NCBI RefSeq assembly: GCF_036195045.1
Contig: NZ_CP108100.1
Coordinates: 5,580,001-5,644,000 of the forward strand
Length of the DNA: 64,000 bases
Direction: 5' to 3'
DNA from: Streptomyces sp. NBC_00236
GTDB lineage: Bacteria; Actinomycetota; Actinomycetes; Streptomycetales; Streptomycetaceae
The notes beneath the pieces were generated by a model. It had not been told where the DNA came from. It did not search any database and saw nothing but the letters and a program-made list of their open reading frames with translations. Positions 50,595-59,578 of the stretch are shown piece after piece (position 1 is the first letter of the stretch; each line of letters begins with the position of its first letter). Both the position numbers and the translations under genes were made by a program.

Positions 50595-51989
50595 ATGAGC
50601 GACACCCCGGACAGCGCCGTCCGTACGTACACCGAGCAGCACCGCGCAGCCTTCCTCGACGATCTCGCCGAGTGGTTGCGCATCCCGTCCGTATCCGCAC
50701 AGCCGGAACACGACGGGGACGTACGACGCAGCGCCGCCTGGCTGTCCGCCAAGCTGAAGGAGACCGGCTTCCCGGTCACCGAGATCTGGGAGACCGACGG
50801 CGCGCCCGCCGTCTTCGCCGAGTGGCCCTCCGACGACCCGGACGCGCCCACGGTCCTCGTCTACGGACATCACGACGTGCAGCCCGCCGCCCGCGAGGAC
50901 GGCTGGGACACCGACCCGTTCGAACCGGTGATCCGCGACGGCCGGATGTACGGGCGCGGCGCGGCCGACGACAAGGGGCAGGTGTTCTTCCACACCCTCG
51001 GCGTCCGGGCCCACCTCGCCACCACCGGCCGCACCACCCCCGCCGTCCACCTCAAGCTCCTCGTCGAGGGCGAGGAGGAGTCCGGCTCGCCGCACTTCCG
51101 CGCCCTCGTGGAGCAGCGGGCCGACCGCCTCGGCGCGGATGCCGTGATCGTCTCCGACACCGGTATGTGGGACGAGAGCACCCCGACCGTCTGCACCGGC
51201 ATGCGCGGCCTCGCCGAGTGCGAGATCGAGCTGCACGGGCCGGAGCAGGACATCCACTCCGGATCGTTCGGCGGTGCCGTCCCCAACCCCGCCACGGAGA
51301 TCGCCCGCCTCGTCGCGGCGCTCCACGACGCCGACGGCCGGGTCGCCGTACCCGGCTTCTACGACGGCGTGGCCGAACTCACCGACACCGAACGCGCACT
51401 CTTCGCCGCACTGCCCTTCGACGAGGCCACCTGGCTGCGCACCGCCAAGTCCGGCGCGGCGTCGGGCGAGGCCGGCTACTCCACGCTGGAGCGGATCTGG
51501 GCCCGCCCCACCGCCGAGGTCAACGGCATCGGCGGCGGCTACCAGGGCGCCGGCAGCAAGACGGTCATCCCGTCCTCCGCCCTGGTCAAGATCAGCTTCC
51601 GGCTGGTCGACGGCCAGGACCCGGACCACATCCAGAAGGCGGTCCGGGCCTGGGCCGAGGACCGTATTCCGGCCGGCATCCGCCACCGGATCACCTTCCT
51701 CCCGGCCACCCGCCCCTGCCTCACACCGCTGGACCACCCCGCGCTGCAGGCAGTGGCCCGCGCGATGGGCCGGGCCTTCGGCCAGAAGATCCTCTTCACC
51801 CGCGAAGGAGGCTCGGGACCCGCCGCCGACCTCAGGGACGTGCTCGGCGCCCCCGTCCTCTTCCTGGGCATCTCCGTACCGTCCGACGGCTGGCACGCCC
51901 CCAACGAGAAGGTCGAACTCGACCTGCTGTTCAAGGGTGTCGAGACCACCGCCCACCTCTGGGGCGAACTGGCAGCCGCACTCCGCTGA
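50595..51989 (+). CDS. M20-family dipeptidase
   Basis: The 464-residue protein starts 10 bp after adnB, with GAAGG before ATG 50595. It has the M20 metal motif VYGHHDVQP (about 94-102), GRGAADDKG with the bridging Asp, VEGEEESGS with the general base, VSDTGMW and a C-terminal GWHAPNEK His ligand. This pattern matches carnosinase-like/CNDP dipeptidases that cleave small peptides with two zinc ions in the cytoplasm. It may be co-transcribed with adnB. In mycobacteria a potassium-channel gene occupies this slot, as I recall. Confidence 0.92.
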   Translation: MSDTPDSAVRTYTEQHRAAFLDDLAEWLRIPSVSAQPEHDGDVRRSAAWLSAKLKETGFPVTEIWETDGAPAVFAEWPSDDPDAPTVLVYGHHDVQPAAREDGWDTDPFEPVIRDGRMYGRGAADDKGQVFFHTLGVRAHLATTGRTTPAVHLKLLVEGEEESGSPHFRALVEQRADRLGADAVIVSDTGMWDESTPTVCTGMRGLAECEIELHGPEQDIHSGSFGGAVPNPATEIARLVAALHDADGRVAVPGFYDGVAELTDTERALFAALPFDEATWLRTAKSGAASGEAGYSTLERIWARPTAEVNGIGGGYQGAGSKTVIPSSALVKISFRLVDGQDPDHIQKAVRAWAEDRIPAGIRHRITFLPATRPCLTPLDHPALQAVARAMGRAFGQKILFTREGGSGPAADLRDVLGAPVLFLGISVPSDGWHAPNEKVELDLLFKGVETTAHLWGELAAALR

Positions 51990-52033
51990 ATCCTCTGAAC
52001 ACCCGATCCATCCCGGGGGAGTAGGAAGCACCT

Positions 52034-52978
52034 GTGAGCACCTTCGACAACGCCACCACGGACCGTCCCATCGGTCTGACCGCACCGAGCGGCATCGACC
52101 GCGCGGCGCACCACCGCCTCGACGAGGCCTGGCTGGCCGCCGCGTGGAGCCACCCGACGACCCGGGTCTTCGTCGTCTCCGGCGGGCAGGTGCTGATCGA
52201 CGACACCGCCGACGGCACCGAACTCGTGATGACCCCCGCCTTCGAGGCACCGGTCACCGAGACGCACCGCTACTTCCTCGGCACCGACGACGACGGCGTC
52301 AGCTACTTCGCCCTCCAGAAGGACACGCTGCCCGGCCGCATGGACCAGTCGGCCCGCCCGGCAGGACTGCGCGAGGCGGGCCTGCTCCTCGGCGCCCGCG
52401 ACGCCGGGCTGATGGTGCACGCGGTGGCGCTGGAGAACTGGCAGCGGCTGCACCGTTTCTGCTCCCGCTGCGGCGAACGCACGGTCATCGCGGCGGCCGG
52501 CCACATCCGCCGCTGCCAGGCCTGCGGCGCCGAGCACTACCCGCGCACCGACCCCGCGGTCATCATGCTCGTCACGGACGACCAGGACCGCGCACTGCTG
52601 GGCCGCCAGGTCCACTGGCCCGAGGGCCGGTTCTCCACCCTGGCCGGATTCGTCGAGCCGGGCGAGTCCATCGAGCAGTCCGTGGCCCGCGAGGTGTTCG
52701 AGGAAGCGGGCATCACGGTCGGCGAGGTCGAGTACATCGCCAGTCAGCCCTGGCCCTTCCCCTCCAGCCTGATGCTCGGCTTCATGGCACGGGCCACGAC
52801 GTTCGACATCAACGTCGACGGCGAGGAGATCGAGGAGGCCCGCTGGTTCTCCCGCGAGGAGCTGACGGCCGCCTTCGAGTCGGGCGAGATCCTGCCGCCG
52901 TTCGGCATCTCGATCGCCGCCCGCCTGATCGAGATCTGGTACGGCAAGCCGCTCCCGAAGCCGGTCCGCGCGAGCTGA
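52034..52978 (+). CDS. nudC: NudC, NAD+/NADH pyrophosphatase (RNA decapping type)
   Basis: The 314-residue protein has a four-Cys zinc ribbon (FCSRCGERT...RRCQACGAEHYPR, about 138-165), the Nudix box GFVEPGESIEQSVAREVFEEAG (about 200-221) and the NudC motif SQPWPFPSSLMLGF. The enzyme splits NADH to NMNH and AMP and removes NAD caps from RNA. GTG 52034 is preceded by GGGGGAGTAGGAAG. It is 44 bp downstream of the dipeptidase gene. Its place before mycoredoxin and uvrD2 is conserved in actinobacteria. Confidence 0.95.
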   Translation: MSTFDNATTDRPIGLTAPSGIDRAAHHRLDEAWLAAAWSHPTTRVFVVSGGQVLIDDTADGTELVMTPAFEAPVTETHRYFLGTDDDGVSYFALQKDTLPGRMDQSARPAGLREAGLLLGARDAGLMVHAVALENWQRLHRFCSRCGERTVIAAAGHIRRCQACGAEHYPRTDPAVIMLVTDDQDRALLGRQVHWPEGRFSTLAGFVEPGESIEQSVAREVFEEAGITVGEVEYIASQPWPFPSSLMLGFMARATTFDINVDGEEIEEARWFSREELTAAFESGEILPPFGISIAARLIEIWYGKPLPKPVRAS

Positions 52979-52996
52979 CCCGATGGGGCCGCCGGA

Positions 52997-53431
52997 TCAG
53001 TCGAGCAGCGCGGCAGCGAACGTCCCGCGGTGGGCGGCCAGCCAGGTCTGTACACGGTCCCAGCGCCGCCATCCGTCGCGCTCCGCCAGCACGCGGAGGT
53101 AGACGGGATCGCCGTCGGCCACGCGGCGGGCGACGAACGCCCGGCAGACCGCCGTGGCCCGTTCGATCATGCCGGGCAGTGCGGCACGGTCCTCGGGCGC
53201 CAGGCCGTAGCCGTCGGCGAGGATCCGCAGCCTCACGGACGCGTCCAGCCCGGCCGGGTACAGGGCGGACGCGGACTCCGGATCAAGCATCGGTACCCAG
53301 TAGCGGGCAGCCATGGCGATGTCCCGGACCGGACGGCCGGGGGCGGCCAGGTCGAAATCGATCAGGGCGGCGGCACGGCCGCGCGGTCGGACATGCGTAG
53401 ACCGCCGGCCCGGCCCCGCGCGGTCGGACAT
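52997..53431 (-). pseudogene. C-terminal remnant of an aminoglycoside-phosphotransferase-like kinase
   Basis: The 144-residue frame begins abruptly within an APH fold. AALIDFDLAAPGRPVRDIAMAARYWVP matches the metal-binding DFD segment and what follows it, while the nucleotide loop and catalytic HGD segment are absent. The remaining part is the normal helical C-terminal lobe. Two direct copies of CGCGCGGTCGGACAT (minus-strand starts near 53395 and 53431) mark the broken end and may record a deletion. The product could not bind ATP. No matching N-terminal part is found nearby. Confidence 0.7.
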
Positions 53432-53436
53432 ACGAA

Positions 53437-53472
53437 GACCCCCGAACCGGCGCCGGGGCCGGTTCGGGGGTC
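53437..53472 (-). terminator. intrinsic terminator of the mycoredoxin gene
   Basis: A perfect 14-bp stem (53437-53450 with 53459-53472) has an 8-nt loop. On the minus strand it follows the gene ending at 53488 and precedes TCTTCGTATG. Confidence 0.8.
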
Positions 53473-53487
53473 GTGTGCGTCAGTGGG

Positions 53488-53730
53488 TCAGGCGCCCAGC
53501 GCCTGCTTCACCTGGGCGAGGCTCGGGTTCGTCAGGGTCGAGCCGTCGGGGAAGAGCACGGTCGGAACCGTCTGGTTTCCGCCATTCGCCTTCTCGACGA
53601 AGGCCGCCGACTCCGGGTCCTGCTCGATGTTGATCTCGGTGTACGCGATGCCCTCGCGGTCCATCTGGCCCTTGAGCCGACGGCAGTAGCCGCACCACGT
53701 GGTGCTGTACATCGTCACAGTGCCCGGCAT
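53488..53730 (-). CDS. mrx1: mycoredoxin-1-like glutaredoxin
   Basis: The 80-residue thioredoxin-fold protein has the redox motif TTWCGYCRRLK (Cys12-Cys15 by count), cis-Pro in QTVPTVLF and GSTLTNPS in the GSH/MSH-binding strand. CGYC is the motif of mycoredoxin-1, which reduces mycothiol mixed disulfides in actinobacteria. AGGAG lies 9 nt before ATG 53730. The gene neighbours nudC and uvrD2, its usual place. No SigR-type promoter could be found in the 130 bp upstream. Confidence 0.93.
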   Translation of the reverse strand: MPGTVTMYSTTWCGYCRRLKGQMDREGIAYTEINIEQDPESAAFVEKANGGNQTVPTVLFPDGSTLTNPSLAQVKQALGA

Positions 53731-53960
53731 GTCTTCGCGCTCCTCTGTCTCATCGGTCGCGGCGATCCCGCCACATCCCGCCCCATCGCGTGCGCGTCTC
53801 GTCCGTCACACGTGAATCGGGGGACATGCGTTGCCGCACGGAGGGAGAACGCACGTGACCTGGCCACCATTCCCGGACCCGCCCTCGATTAGTACGACGG
53901 ATGCGGCAGCCCTGTGGACAACTTCCGCGGCCGCCCCTTCCGACCTGGCAGCATGGCGGG

Positions 53961-56150
53961 GTGACATCAGCAACGCATTCCACCCTCTTCCCCCAGGTCC
54001 CCGACACCGCCGACGCCGTCCTCGACGGGCTCGACCCCGAGCAGCGCGAGGTCGCCGAGGCCCTGCAGGGCCCGGTGTGCGTGCTGGCCGGAGCCGGTAC
54101 GGGCAAGACGCGGGCCATCACGCACCGCATCGCGTACGGGGTGCGCGCGGGGATACTCCAGCCGACGAGTGTGCTTGCCGTCACGTTCACCAATCGCGCC
54201 GCCGGTGAGATGCGCGGCCGCCTGCGCCAGCTCGGCGCGGGCGGGGTGCAGGCGCGGACCTTCCACTCCGCGGCGCTGCGTCAGCTTCAGTACTTCTGGC
54301 CGAAAGCAGTCGGTGGTGATCTGCCCCGGCTGGTGGAGCGCAAGGTCCAGCTGGTCGCCGAGGCGGCGGCCCGCTGCCGCATCCGGCTCGACCGCAATGA
54401 GCTGCGCGATGTCACGAGCGAGATCGAGTGGGCCAAAGTCACCCAGACCGTGCCCGCCGACTATCCGGCCGTGGTCGCCAAGTCCCAGCGGGACGCCCCC
54501 CGAGATCCCGCCGAGATCTCGCAGATCTACGCGATGTACGAACAGCTGAAGCGCGACCGCACGGTGATCGACTTCGAGGACGTGCTGCTCCTCACCGTCG
54601 GCATCCTCCAGGACCGGCACGACATCGCCGACCACGTACGGCGCCAGTACCAGCACTTCGTCGTCGACGAGTACCAGGACGTGAGCCCGCTCCAGCAACG
54701 GCTCCTCGACCTCTGGCTCGGCGACCGGGACAACCTCTGCGTCGTCGGCGACGCCAGCCAGACGATCTACTCCTTCACCGGAGCCACCCCCGATCACCTG
54801 CTCAACTTCCGCACCCGCCACCCGCGGGCCACCGTGGTCAAACTCGTCCGCGACTACCGCTCCACACCCCAGGTCGTCCATCTCGCCAACGGGCTGCTCT
54901 CGCAGGCCCGGGGCCGGGCCGCCGAGCACCGGCTCGAACTGGTCTCGCAGCGCGAGTCCGGCCCCGAACCCGCCTACCTGGAGTACGCGGACGAGCCCGC
55001 CGAGGCCGAGGGCACCGCCCGCCGTATCCGGGATCTGATCGCCGCCGGCGTCCCGGCCGGTGAGATCGCCGTGCTCTACCGGGTCAACTCCCAGTCCGAG
55101 GTCTACGAGCAGGCCCTCGCGGACGCCGGCGTGCCCTACCAGCTCAGGGGTGCGGAGCGGTTCTTCGACCGCCCGGAGGTGCGGGAGGCGGGCGTCGCCC
55201 TGCGCGGGGCGGCCCGGGCGGGGGGCAACGACTCCCTGCTGGATGATGCGGAGGGGCTGCCCTCCGAGGTGCGGGCGGTGCTCTCCACCAAGGGGTGGAG
55301 CAGCGAACCGCCCACCGGCTCGGGAGCGGTGCGCGACCGCTGGGAGTCGTTGGCCGCCCTCGTCAGGCTGGCCGAGGACTTCGAACAGGCCAGGCCGGGC
55401 GCGACACTGTCCGACCTGGTCGCCGAACTGGACGAGCGGGCGGCCGCCCAGCACGCCCCCACGGTCCAGGGGGTCACGCTGGCCTCCCTGCACTCGGCGA
55501 AGGGACTTGAGTGGGACGCCGTGTTCCTGGTCGGGCTGACCGAGGGCATGATGCCGATCACCTACGCGAAGACGGACGAGCAGATCGAGGAGGAGCGCCG
55601 GCTGCTCTATGTCGGTGTCACCCGGGCCCGTTTCCATCTCTCGCTGTCGTGGTCGCTGGCGCGCTCGCCCGGTGGCCGGGCCGGTCGCAGGCCGAGCCGG
55701 TTCCTGAACGGGCTGCGCCCCGGCTCGGCGGCGCTCGGCGGCCGGGCGACGGCAGGCGGCAGCGGCGGGATCGAGCGCCCGGCCGCGGCCCGGCGCAAGC
55801 GGCGCGGGCCCGCACTGTGCAGGGTCTGCGGCAAGACGCTGACGGATGCCGGCGAGATGAAGCTGATGCGCTGCGACGACTGCCCGTCCGACATGGACGA
55901 GGCGCTCTACGAGCGGCTGCGTGACTGGCGCGCGGCGCGGGCGCAGGACATCGGCCAGCCCGCGTACTGCGTGTTCACCGACAAGACGCTGATGGCCATC
56001 GCCGAGGCGGTGCCCGGCACCGAGGGCGAACTGGCCGGGATCTCCGGGGTCGGCGCGCGGAAGCTGGGCCGGTTCGGCGCCGCCGTCCTGGACATCTGCG
56101 CAGGTGGGGACGGGGTTGAGGGGCCCGGGGCGGCCGACGAGGAGATGTGA
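53961..56150 (+). CDS. uvrD2: UvrD2-type DNA helicase with tetracysteine and HRDC domains
   Basis: The product is 729 residues from GTG 53961, preceded by a CAGCAT -10-like hexamer 6 nt upstream. The superfamily 1A motor has Walker A AGAGTGKTRA, VVDEYQDVSPLQQ, VGDASQTIYSFTGA and SLHSAKGLEWDAVFL. A Cys-rich segment (LCRVCGKT...MRCDDC, about 620-650) is followed by an HRDC domain (DIGQPAYCVFTDKTLMAIAEAVP). This is the layout of mycobacterial UvrD2, which is essential there. It probably acts in replication or repair as a 3'-5' helicase. The wblC promoter starts 14 bp after its stop. Confidence 0.94.
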   Translation: MTSATHSTLFPQVPDTADAVLDGLDPEQREVAEALQGPVCVLAGAGTGKTRAITHRIAYGVRAGILQPTSVLAVTFTNRAAGEMRGRLRQLGAGGVQARTFHSAALRQLQYFWPKAVGGDLPRLVERKVQLVAEAAARCRIRLDRNELRDVTSEIEWAKVTQTVPADYPAVVAKSQRDAPRDPAEISQIYAMYEQLKRDRTVIDFEDVLLLTVGILQDRHDIADHVRRQYQHFVVDEYQDVSPLQQRLLDLWLGDRDNLCVVGDASQTIYSFTGATPDHLLNFRTRHPRATVVKLVRDYRSTPQVVHLANGLLSQARGRAAEHRLELVSQRESGPEPAYLEYADEPAEAEGTARRIRDLIAAGVPAGEIAVLYRVNSQSEVYEQALADAGVPYQLRGAERFFDRPEVREAGVALRGAARAGGNDSLLDDAEGLPSEVRAVLSTKGWSSEPPTGSGAVRDRWESLAALVRLAEDFEQARPGATLSDLVAELDERAAAQHAPTVQGVTLASLHSAKGLEWDAVFLVGLTEGMMPITYAKTDEQIEEERRLLYVGVTRARFHLSLSWSLARSPGGRAGRRPSRFLNGLRPGSAALGGRATAGGSGGIERPAAARRKRRGPALCRVCGKTLTDAGEMKLMRCDDCPSDMDEALYERLRDWRAARAQDIGQPAYCVFTDKTLMAIAEAVPGTEGELAGISGVGARKLGRFGAAVLDICAGGDGVEGPGAADEEM

Positions 56151-56163
56151 GAAAAACTCGTCG

Positions 56164-56203
56164 AAAAAATAGTTTGCGCCCGCCCCAGTCATCACCATAG
56201 GTT
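56164..56203 (+). promoter_or_regulatory. WhiB7/WblC-type autoregulated promoter
   Basis: An AAAAAATA tract (56164-56171) sits 2 nt before TTGCGC (56174-56179), an 18-bp spacer and TAGGTT (56198-56203). An A/T block just upstream of the -35 is the site read by the AT-hook of WhiB7 bound to the primary sigma factor. The gene it drives, wblC, encodes that protein, so positive autoregulation is expected. Confidence 0.75.
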
Positions 56204-56315
56204 CTTAACCACGGGAACAGCGACTTCTCTGAAGCCCTGACCCTGTGCTGTACTTATCCGAATACGTAGGACCGGCTCGACCGGTCCCCAGAGACGCCGA
56301 GAGGAGGCGATTGAA

Positions 56316-56648
56316 GTGATCAGCATCATCGAGACCAACAAAATGACCGATCTCTCGGTCGTCTCCGCCTGCTCGCTCGGCCTCGCCTGCTCTTCGGATT
56401 CCTCGCTTCGTGGCACCGGTATGTCCGGCATTTCCGCCGTCAGCCCGCTGCCTCTGGCCGGCCTCCCTGTGCGGGAGCGCAATGAGCGACCGGCTCAGGC
56501 ACCGGCAGCAGCAGTAGCGAAGGGACAGGCCCAGGCCTATGCCTTTGCGGCCGTCGGTGCGGGAGCGGAAGCCGGAGCCAAGAAGACGACGCACCACCAC
56601 ACGATGTGGGCCTTCCGTGGGCCTGAACCCTGGAGTGATCCAGTCTGA
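56316..56648 (+). CDS. upstream ORF of wblC (leader peptide, 110 aa)
   Basis: GTG 56316 has GAGGAGG 9 nt upstream. The 110-residue product opens MISIIETNKMTDLSVVSACSL and is Ala/Ser-rich, ending WAFRGPEPWSDPV. Its stop codon lies 23 nt before the attenuator stem. WhiB7/wblC genes are reported to have such uORFs, where ribosome stalling by translation inhibitors prevents terminator formation. The peptide sequence itself is probably less important than its translation. It has no known domain. Confidence 0.8.
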   Translation: MISIIETNKMTDLSVVSACSLGLACSSDSSLRGTGMSGISAVSPLPLAGLPVRERNERPAQAPAAAVAKGQAQAYAFAAVGAGAEAGAKKTTHHHTMWAFRGPEPWSDPV

Positions 56649-56671
56649 TCGACGATCGGACCGGCGCCTTC

Positions 56672-56716
56672 AGGGCCGCGGAACCCCACTCGGGATCCGC
56701 GGCCCTTTTGTTTTGT
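56672..56716 (+). terminator. Rho-independent attenuator in the wblC leader
   Basis: AGGGCCGCGGA (56672-56682) pairs with TCCGCGGCCCT (56696-56706), followed by TTTGTTTTG. This is a classical terminator placed between the uORF and wblC, so it must be read through for expression. Confidence 0.9.
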
Positions 56717-56821
56717 CCGAACGGACGAGACAGCGCGAAGGAGCCTCGGGACAAGCAAGACCTGGTACCAGCCGCCCCCCGGCCAACAGGCCGGAAACGA
56801 CCAGACGAGGACACCACCACC

Positions 56822-57190
56822 GTGCAACTCGAAGCGCACGCCCCGTCCGTACCGCCTTCCGACACGATCCCCCCGCCCGGCCTCACGGAGGACTCCACCT
56901 TGATCCCCCTCACCGCGCTCACCGCGCTCGACGACGCCATCGAGAACCTCGGCGTGCCCGTCCCCTGCCGTTCCTACGACCCCGAGGTCTTCTTCGCCGA
57001 GTCGCCGGCGGACGTCGAGTACGCCAAGTCCCTCTGCCGCACCTGCCCGCTCGTCGAGGCCTGCCTCGCCGGCGCCAAGGAGCGCCGCGAGCCGTGGGGC
57101 GTCTGGGGTGGCGAGCTCTTCATCCAGGGCGTCGTCGTCGCTCGCAAGCGGCCGCGTGGCCGTCCTCGCAAGAACCCGGTCGCGGCGTGA
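56822..57190 (+). CDS. wblC: WblC (WhiB7 homologue), redox-sensing antibiotic-resistance activator
   Basis: The product is 122 residues from GTG 56822. Four cysteines (VPCRSY, SLCRTCPLVEAC) bind a 4Fe-4S cluster. The G[VI]WGG turn (EPWGVWGGELF) contacts the sigma factor and an AT-hook RPRGRPRK sits near the C-terminus; together these three features are diagnostic of WhiB7. The protein activates intrinsic resistance genes when translation is inhibited. Expression is set by the AT-hook promoter, uORF and attenuator upstream. A weak GAGGA lies about 12 nt before the start. Confidence 0.96.
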   Translation: MQLEAHAPSVPPSDTIPPPGLTEDSTLIPLTALTALDDAIENLGVPVPCRSYDPEVFFAESPADVEYAKSLCRTCPLVEACLAGAKERREPWGVWGGELFIQGVVVARKRPRGRPRKNPVAA

Positions 57191-57375
57191 CCGCCGACCT
57201 GGGGGTCATGGCCCCCAAGCCCATGAAACGCATCGGAACCATCGACCGTCCCCTGACCCACGACCCCCGAAACCAGGCACCAATGACCATCCCCACGAGG
57301 GAGCCCGTCGGCTCCGCGACACCGGACGTCACCATCATCGGCGCGAACGACTCGCGTCAGAACAGGACCCGCGAG

Positions 57376-57546
57376 ATGCAACTCATCCCAGAAGCCCTGG
57401 CTCGTGCGCATATGCACGACCGCCTGCGGGAATCCGCCGCGGAGCGTCAGGCCGTGCGCCTGGTCACCGCGCGGCGGATGCAGCGCCGGGCCGAGCGCGC
57501 CTCGATGCGCGCCCGCCGTGCGCTGGCCATGGCGGTCATGCACTGA
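57376..57546 (+). CDS. small basic hypothetical protein
   Basis: The product is 56 residues from ATG 57376; in-frame ATGs at 57283 and 57208 would add 31 or 56 residues. It is a single Arg/Ala-rich helix-forming sequence (RLVTARRMQRRAERASMRARR) ending AMAVMH, with net charge strongly positive. It follows wblC in the same direction and is probably read with it. The strong terminator at 57631 closes the unit. No domain is known; nucleic-acid binding is only suggested by charge. Confidence 0.6.
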   Translation: MQLIPEALARAHMHDRLRESAAERQAVRLVTARRMQRRAERASMRARRALAMAVMH

Positions 57547-57630
57547 ACTCAGCAGCACCGCACGCCGGCAGTATCCGCCGGGGGCAGCCGCTCTCTGCTC
57601 CCCGGCAAGCAGGACCCATATCCGTACCCC

Positions 57631-57666
57631 GCCGCGGGGCCGGTCCACTCGGACCGGCCCCGCGGC
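57631..57666 (+). terminator. intrinsic terminator of the wblC unit
   Basis: A perfect 16-bp stem (57631-57646 with 57651-57666) has an ACTC loop. No other gene end lies close by. Confidence 0.85.
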
Positions 57667-57757
57667 CGTGTTCTGGCAGGTGCCGCGTCGGCCACGCCGG
57701 TGCCGCTGATGCCTCCGGCGCCGTGCCGGATCCTCACTGGGGAGTTATCGTCACGAG

Positions 57758-57961
57758 GTGGACGAGGAGACGCATCGCTCCGGACCGGGCGGCACCGCGG
57801 ACGTCGTGTGCGCCCTGTGCGGCGCCCGCGCCGGGAGCGAGAACGCACCGCCGACCTGGCTCTGTTCCGTGGAGAACGGCAGTCGCCACTACTTCTGCGA
57901 CGACTGCGCCCGCACCCACATCCGGGCCGTCGAGGGTCGCCTCGACTCCGCCTGGTGGTGA
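57758..57961 (+). CDS. small zinc-ribbon protein
   Basis: The 67-residue protein carries VVCALCGARA and YFCDDCARTH, two CxxC knuckles spaced 26 residues apart with a flanking His, typical of a zinc ribbon. A TATCGT hexamer 6 nt before GTG 57758 suggests a leaderless gene. The family is a common streptomycete hypothetical of unknown role. It converges with the ABC1 kinase gene. Confidence 0.75.
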   Translation: MDEETHRSGPGGTADVVCALCGARAGSENAPPTWLCSVENGSRHYFCDDCARTHIRAVEGRLDSAWW

Positions 57962-58013
57962 CGCCGGTCGGCGCCGCCACCGCCCGGCCGGGCGCCAGGG
58001 CCCTTCGTCCGGA

Positions 58014-59537
58014 TCATGCCGGGCTCGCGGGGGCCTTGGTCATGTCCGCAGGTGCCACGGCGCCATCCAGCGCCTCGTCCTCCGCCGTCACTTCACACAC
58101 CGTCGGACCATCCTCGGGGGATGCCTCCTCGGTCGGTGACTCCTGCTCCTCTCCCTCCACCGGCAGGAACCCTGGGAGCCAGGACTCCAGTTCCTCCCGC
58201 AGCCGGACCGTGGCACCGAGCTGGCACAGCACCCCGATCGTGCTCAGCGTCACCCGGTGTATCAGCAGGTAGGCGGGCGGCAGGTTCAGCTGCTTGCCCA
58301 GCTGATGCGCGGGAGAACGCGGGTCCGCTATGCGGGCGGCCTGGTTACGCATCCAGGACCTGCTGAAGGTGAACTCGTCCACCTCGGCGGGTTCGATGAT
58401 CGGAAGGAGGTAGTCGAGGACGGCGTCCGGCGCGAGGTCGATCGAGTCCTTGACGAACCCTTCCTCACGGAGCAGTTCGTACACGGAGTCCGCATCGCCC
58501 TGGAGCGTCAGCCGCAAGGAGTCCCCGATGGTCTGCGGCAGCCCTCCCGGCAGCCGGTCCACCGTGCCGAAGTCCAGCACCCCCAAGCGCCACCGATCCG
58601 TGCCGGCCGCCGCGGCACCGTCGTCCTGACCGGCCTCGCCGTCCGCCGCGAACGCGGGCTCCGCAGGCAGCAGCCGGAAGTTTCCGGGGTGCGGGTCAGC
58701 GTGCAGCAGCCCAGTGCGCGCGGGCCCGGAGAACAGGAACCTGGCCAGCAGCTGTCCGGCCCGGTCCCGTTGCTCCGGGGTTCCGTCGGCGATCACGTCG
58801 GCCAGCGGCACACCGCCGATCCATTCGGTGACCAGCACCTGATCGGCCTGGTGGACCACCCCGGGGACCACGACGTCGGGGTCGCCCGCGAATTCCTCGG
58901 CGTGTTCCCGCTGCGACTGCGCCTCCTGTTCGTAGTCCAGTTCCTCCGACACCCGGTCCCGCAGCTCCGTGATGAGCGGCTTGATGTCCATGCCGGGAAC
59001 CAGCGGGCCGAGCAGCCGGGCGAACCGGCTGAGTTGGGTGAGGTCCGAGAGCAGTGCCTCGCCCGCGCCCGGGTACTGCACCTTCACGGCGACATCCCGG
59101 CCGTCGTGCCACACCGCGCGGTGTACCTGCCCGATCGAGGCGGCCGCCGACGGCTTGTCCTCGAACTCCAGGAACAGCTCACGCCAGTCCTCGCCGAGCC
59201 GCTCCGCCAGCACCGCGTGGACCGTGGCGATCGGCAGGGGAGGGGCGGCCTCCTGGAGTTTCGTCAGGGCCGCACGGTAGGGACCTGCGACCTCTTCCGG
59301 GAGAGCGGACTCGAAGACGGACAGGGCCTGCCCGAGCTTCATGGCCCCGCCCTTCAGCTCGCCCAGCACCTTGAAGAGCTGGTCGGCGGTGCGCTGCTGC
59401 ACTTCGCGGGCCACCAGTTCCGCGGACTTTCCGCCGATGCGCTTTCCCAGCCCCCACGTGGCACGGCCGGCGAACCCCAAAGGCAGCGCGGCCAGCTTGG
59501 CGGTTCGGGTGACCGCCTTCCGGGGAAGATCAGACAT
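58014..59537 (-). CDS. ABC1/AarF-family (UbiB-like) atypical kinase
   Basis: The product is 507 residues from ATG 59537 (GGAGGGG 5 nt upstream). It has the KxGQ motif (AMKLGQALSVFES), the A-rich loop AAASIGQVHRAV in place of the glycine-rich loop, VAVKVQYPG with the catalytic Lys, LLHADPHPGNFRL for the catalytic Asp and VLDFGTVDRLP for DFG. UbiB/ADCK proteins are ATPases supporting quinone and other lipid biosynthesis at membranes. Here no quinone genes are near. The C-terminal 60 residues are acidic. The pairing with a ThiF-like gene upstream mirrors mycobacteria. Confidence 0.92.
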   Translation of the reverse strand: MSDLPRKAVTRTAKLAALPLGFAGRATWGLGKRIGGKSAELVAREVQQRTADQLFKVLGELKGGAMKLGQALSVFESALPEEVAGPYRAALTKLQEAAPPLPIATVHAVLAERLGEDWRELFLEFEDKPSAAASIGQVHRAVWHDGRDVAVKVQYPGAGEALLSDLTQLSRFARLLGPLVPGMDIKPLITELRDRVSEELDYEQEAQSQREHAEEFAGDPDVVVPGVVHQADQVLVTEWIGGVPLADVIADGTPEQRDRAGQLLARFLFSGPARTGLLHADPHPGNFRLLPAEPAFAADGEAGQDDGAAAAGTDRWRLGVLDFGTVDRLPGGLPQTIGDSLRLTLQGDADSVYELLREEGFVKDSIDLAPDAVLDYLLPIIEPAEVDEFTFSRSWMRNQAARIADPRSPAHQLGKQLNLPPAYLLIHRVTLSTIGVLCQLGATVRLREELESWLPGFLPVEGEEQESPTEEASPEDGPTVCEVTAEDEALDGAVAPADMTKAPASPA

Positions 59538-59578
59538 ATGCCCCTCCAAATCCCAGACTGCCGCGCTGCGTGCGGCGG

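Noticed and set aside
47120..50851. Minus-strand frame of about 1,243 codons opposite adnB
   Set aside because: Same cause; its low-complexity Gly/Glu/Val composition is what an antisense of a Streptomyces gene looks like.
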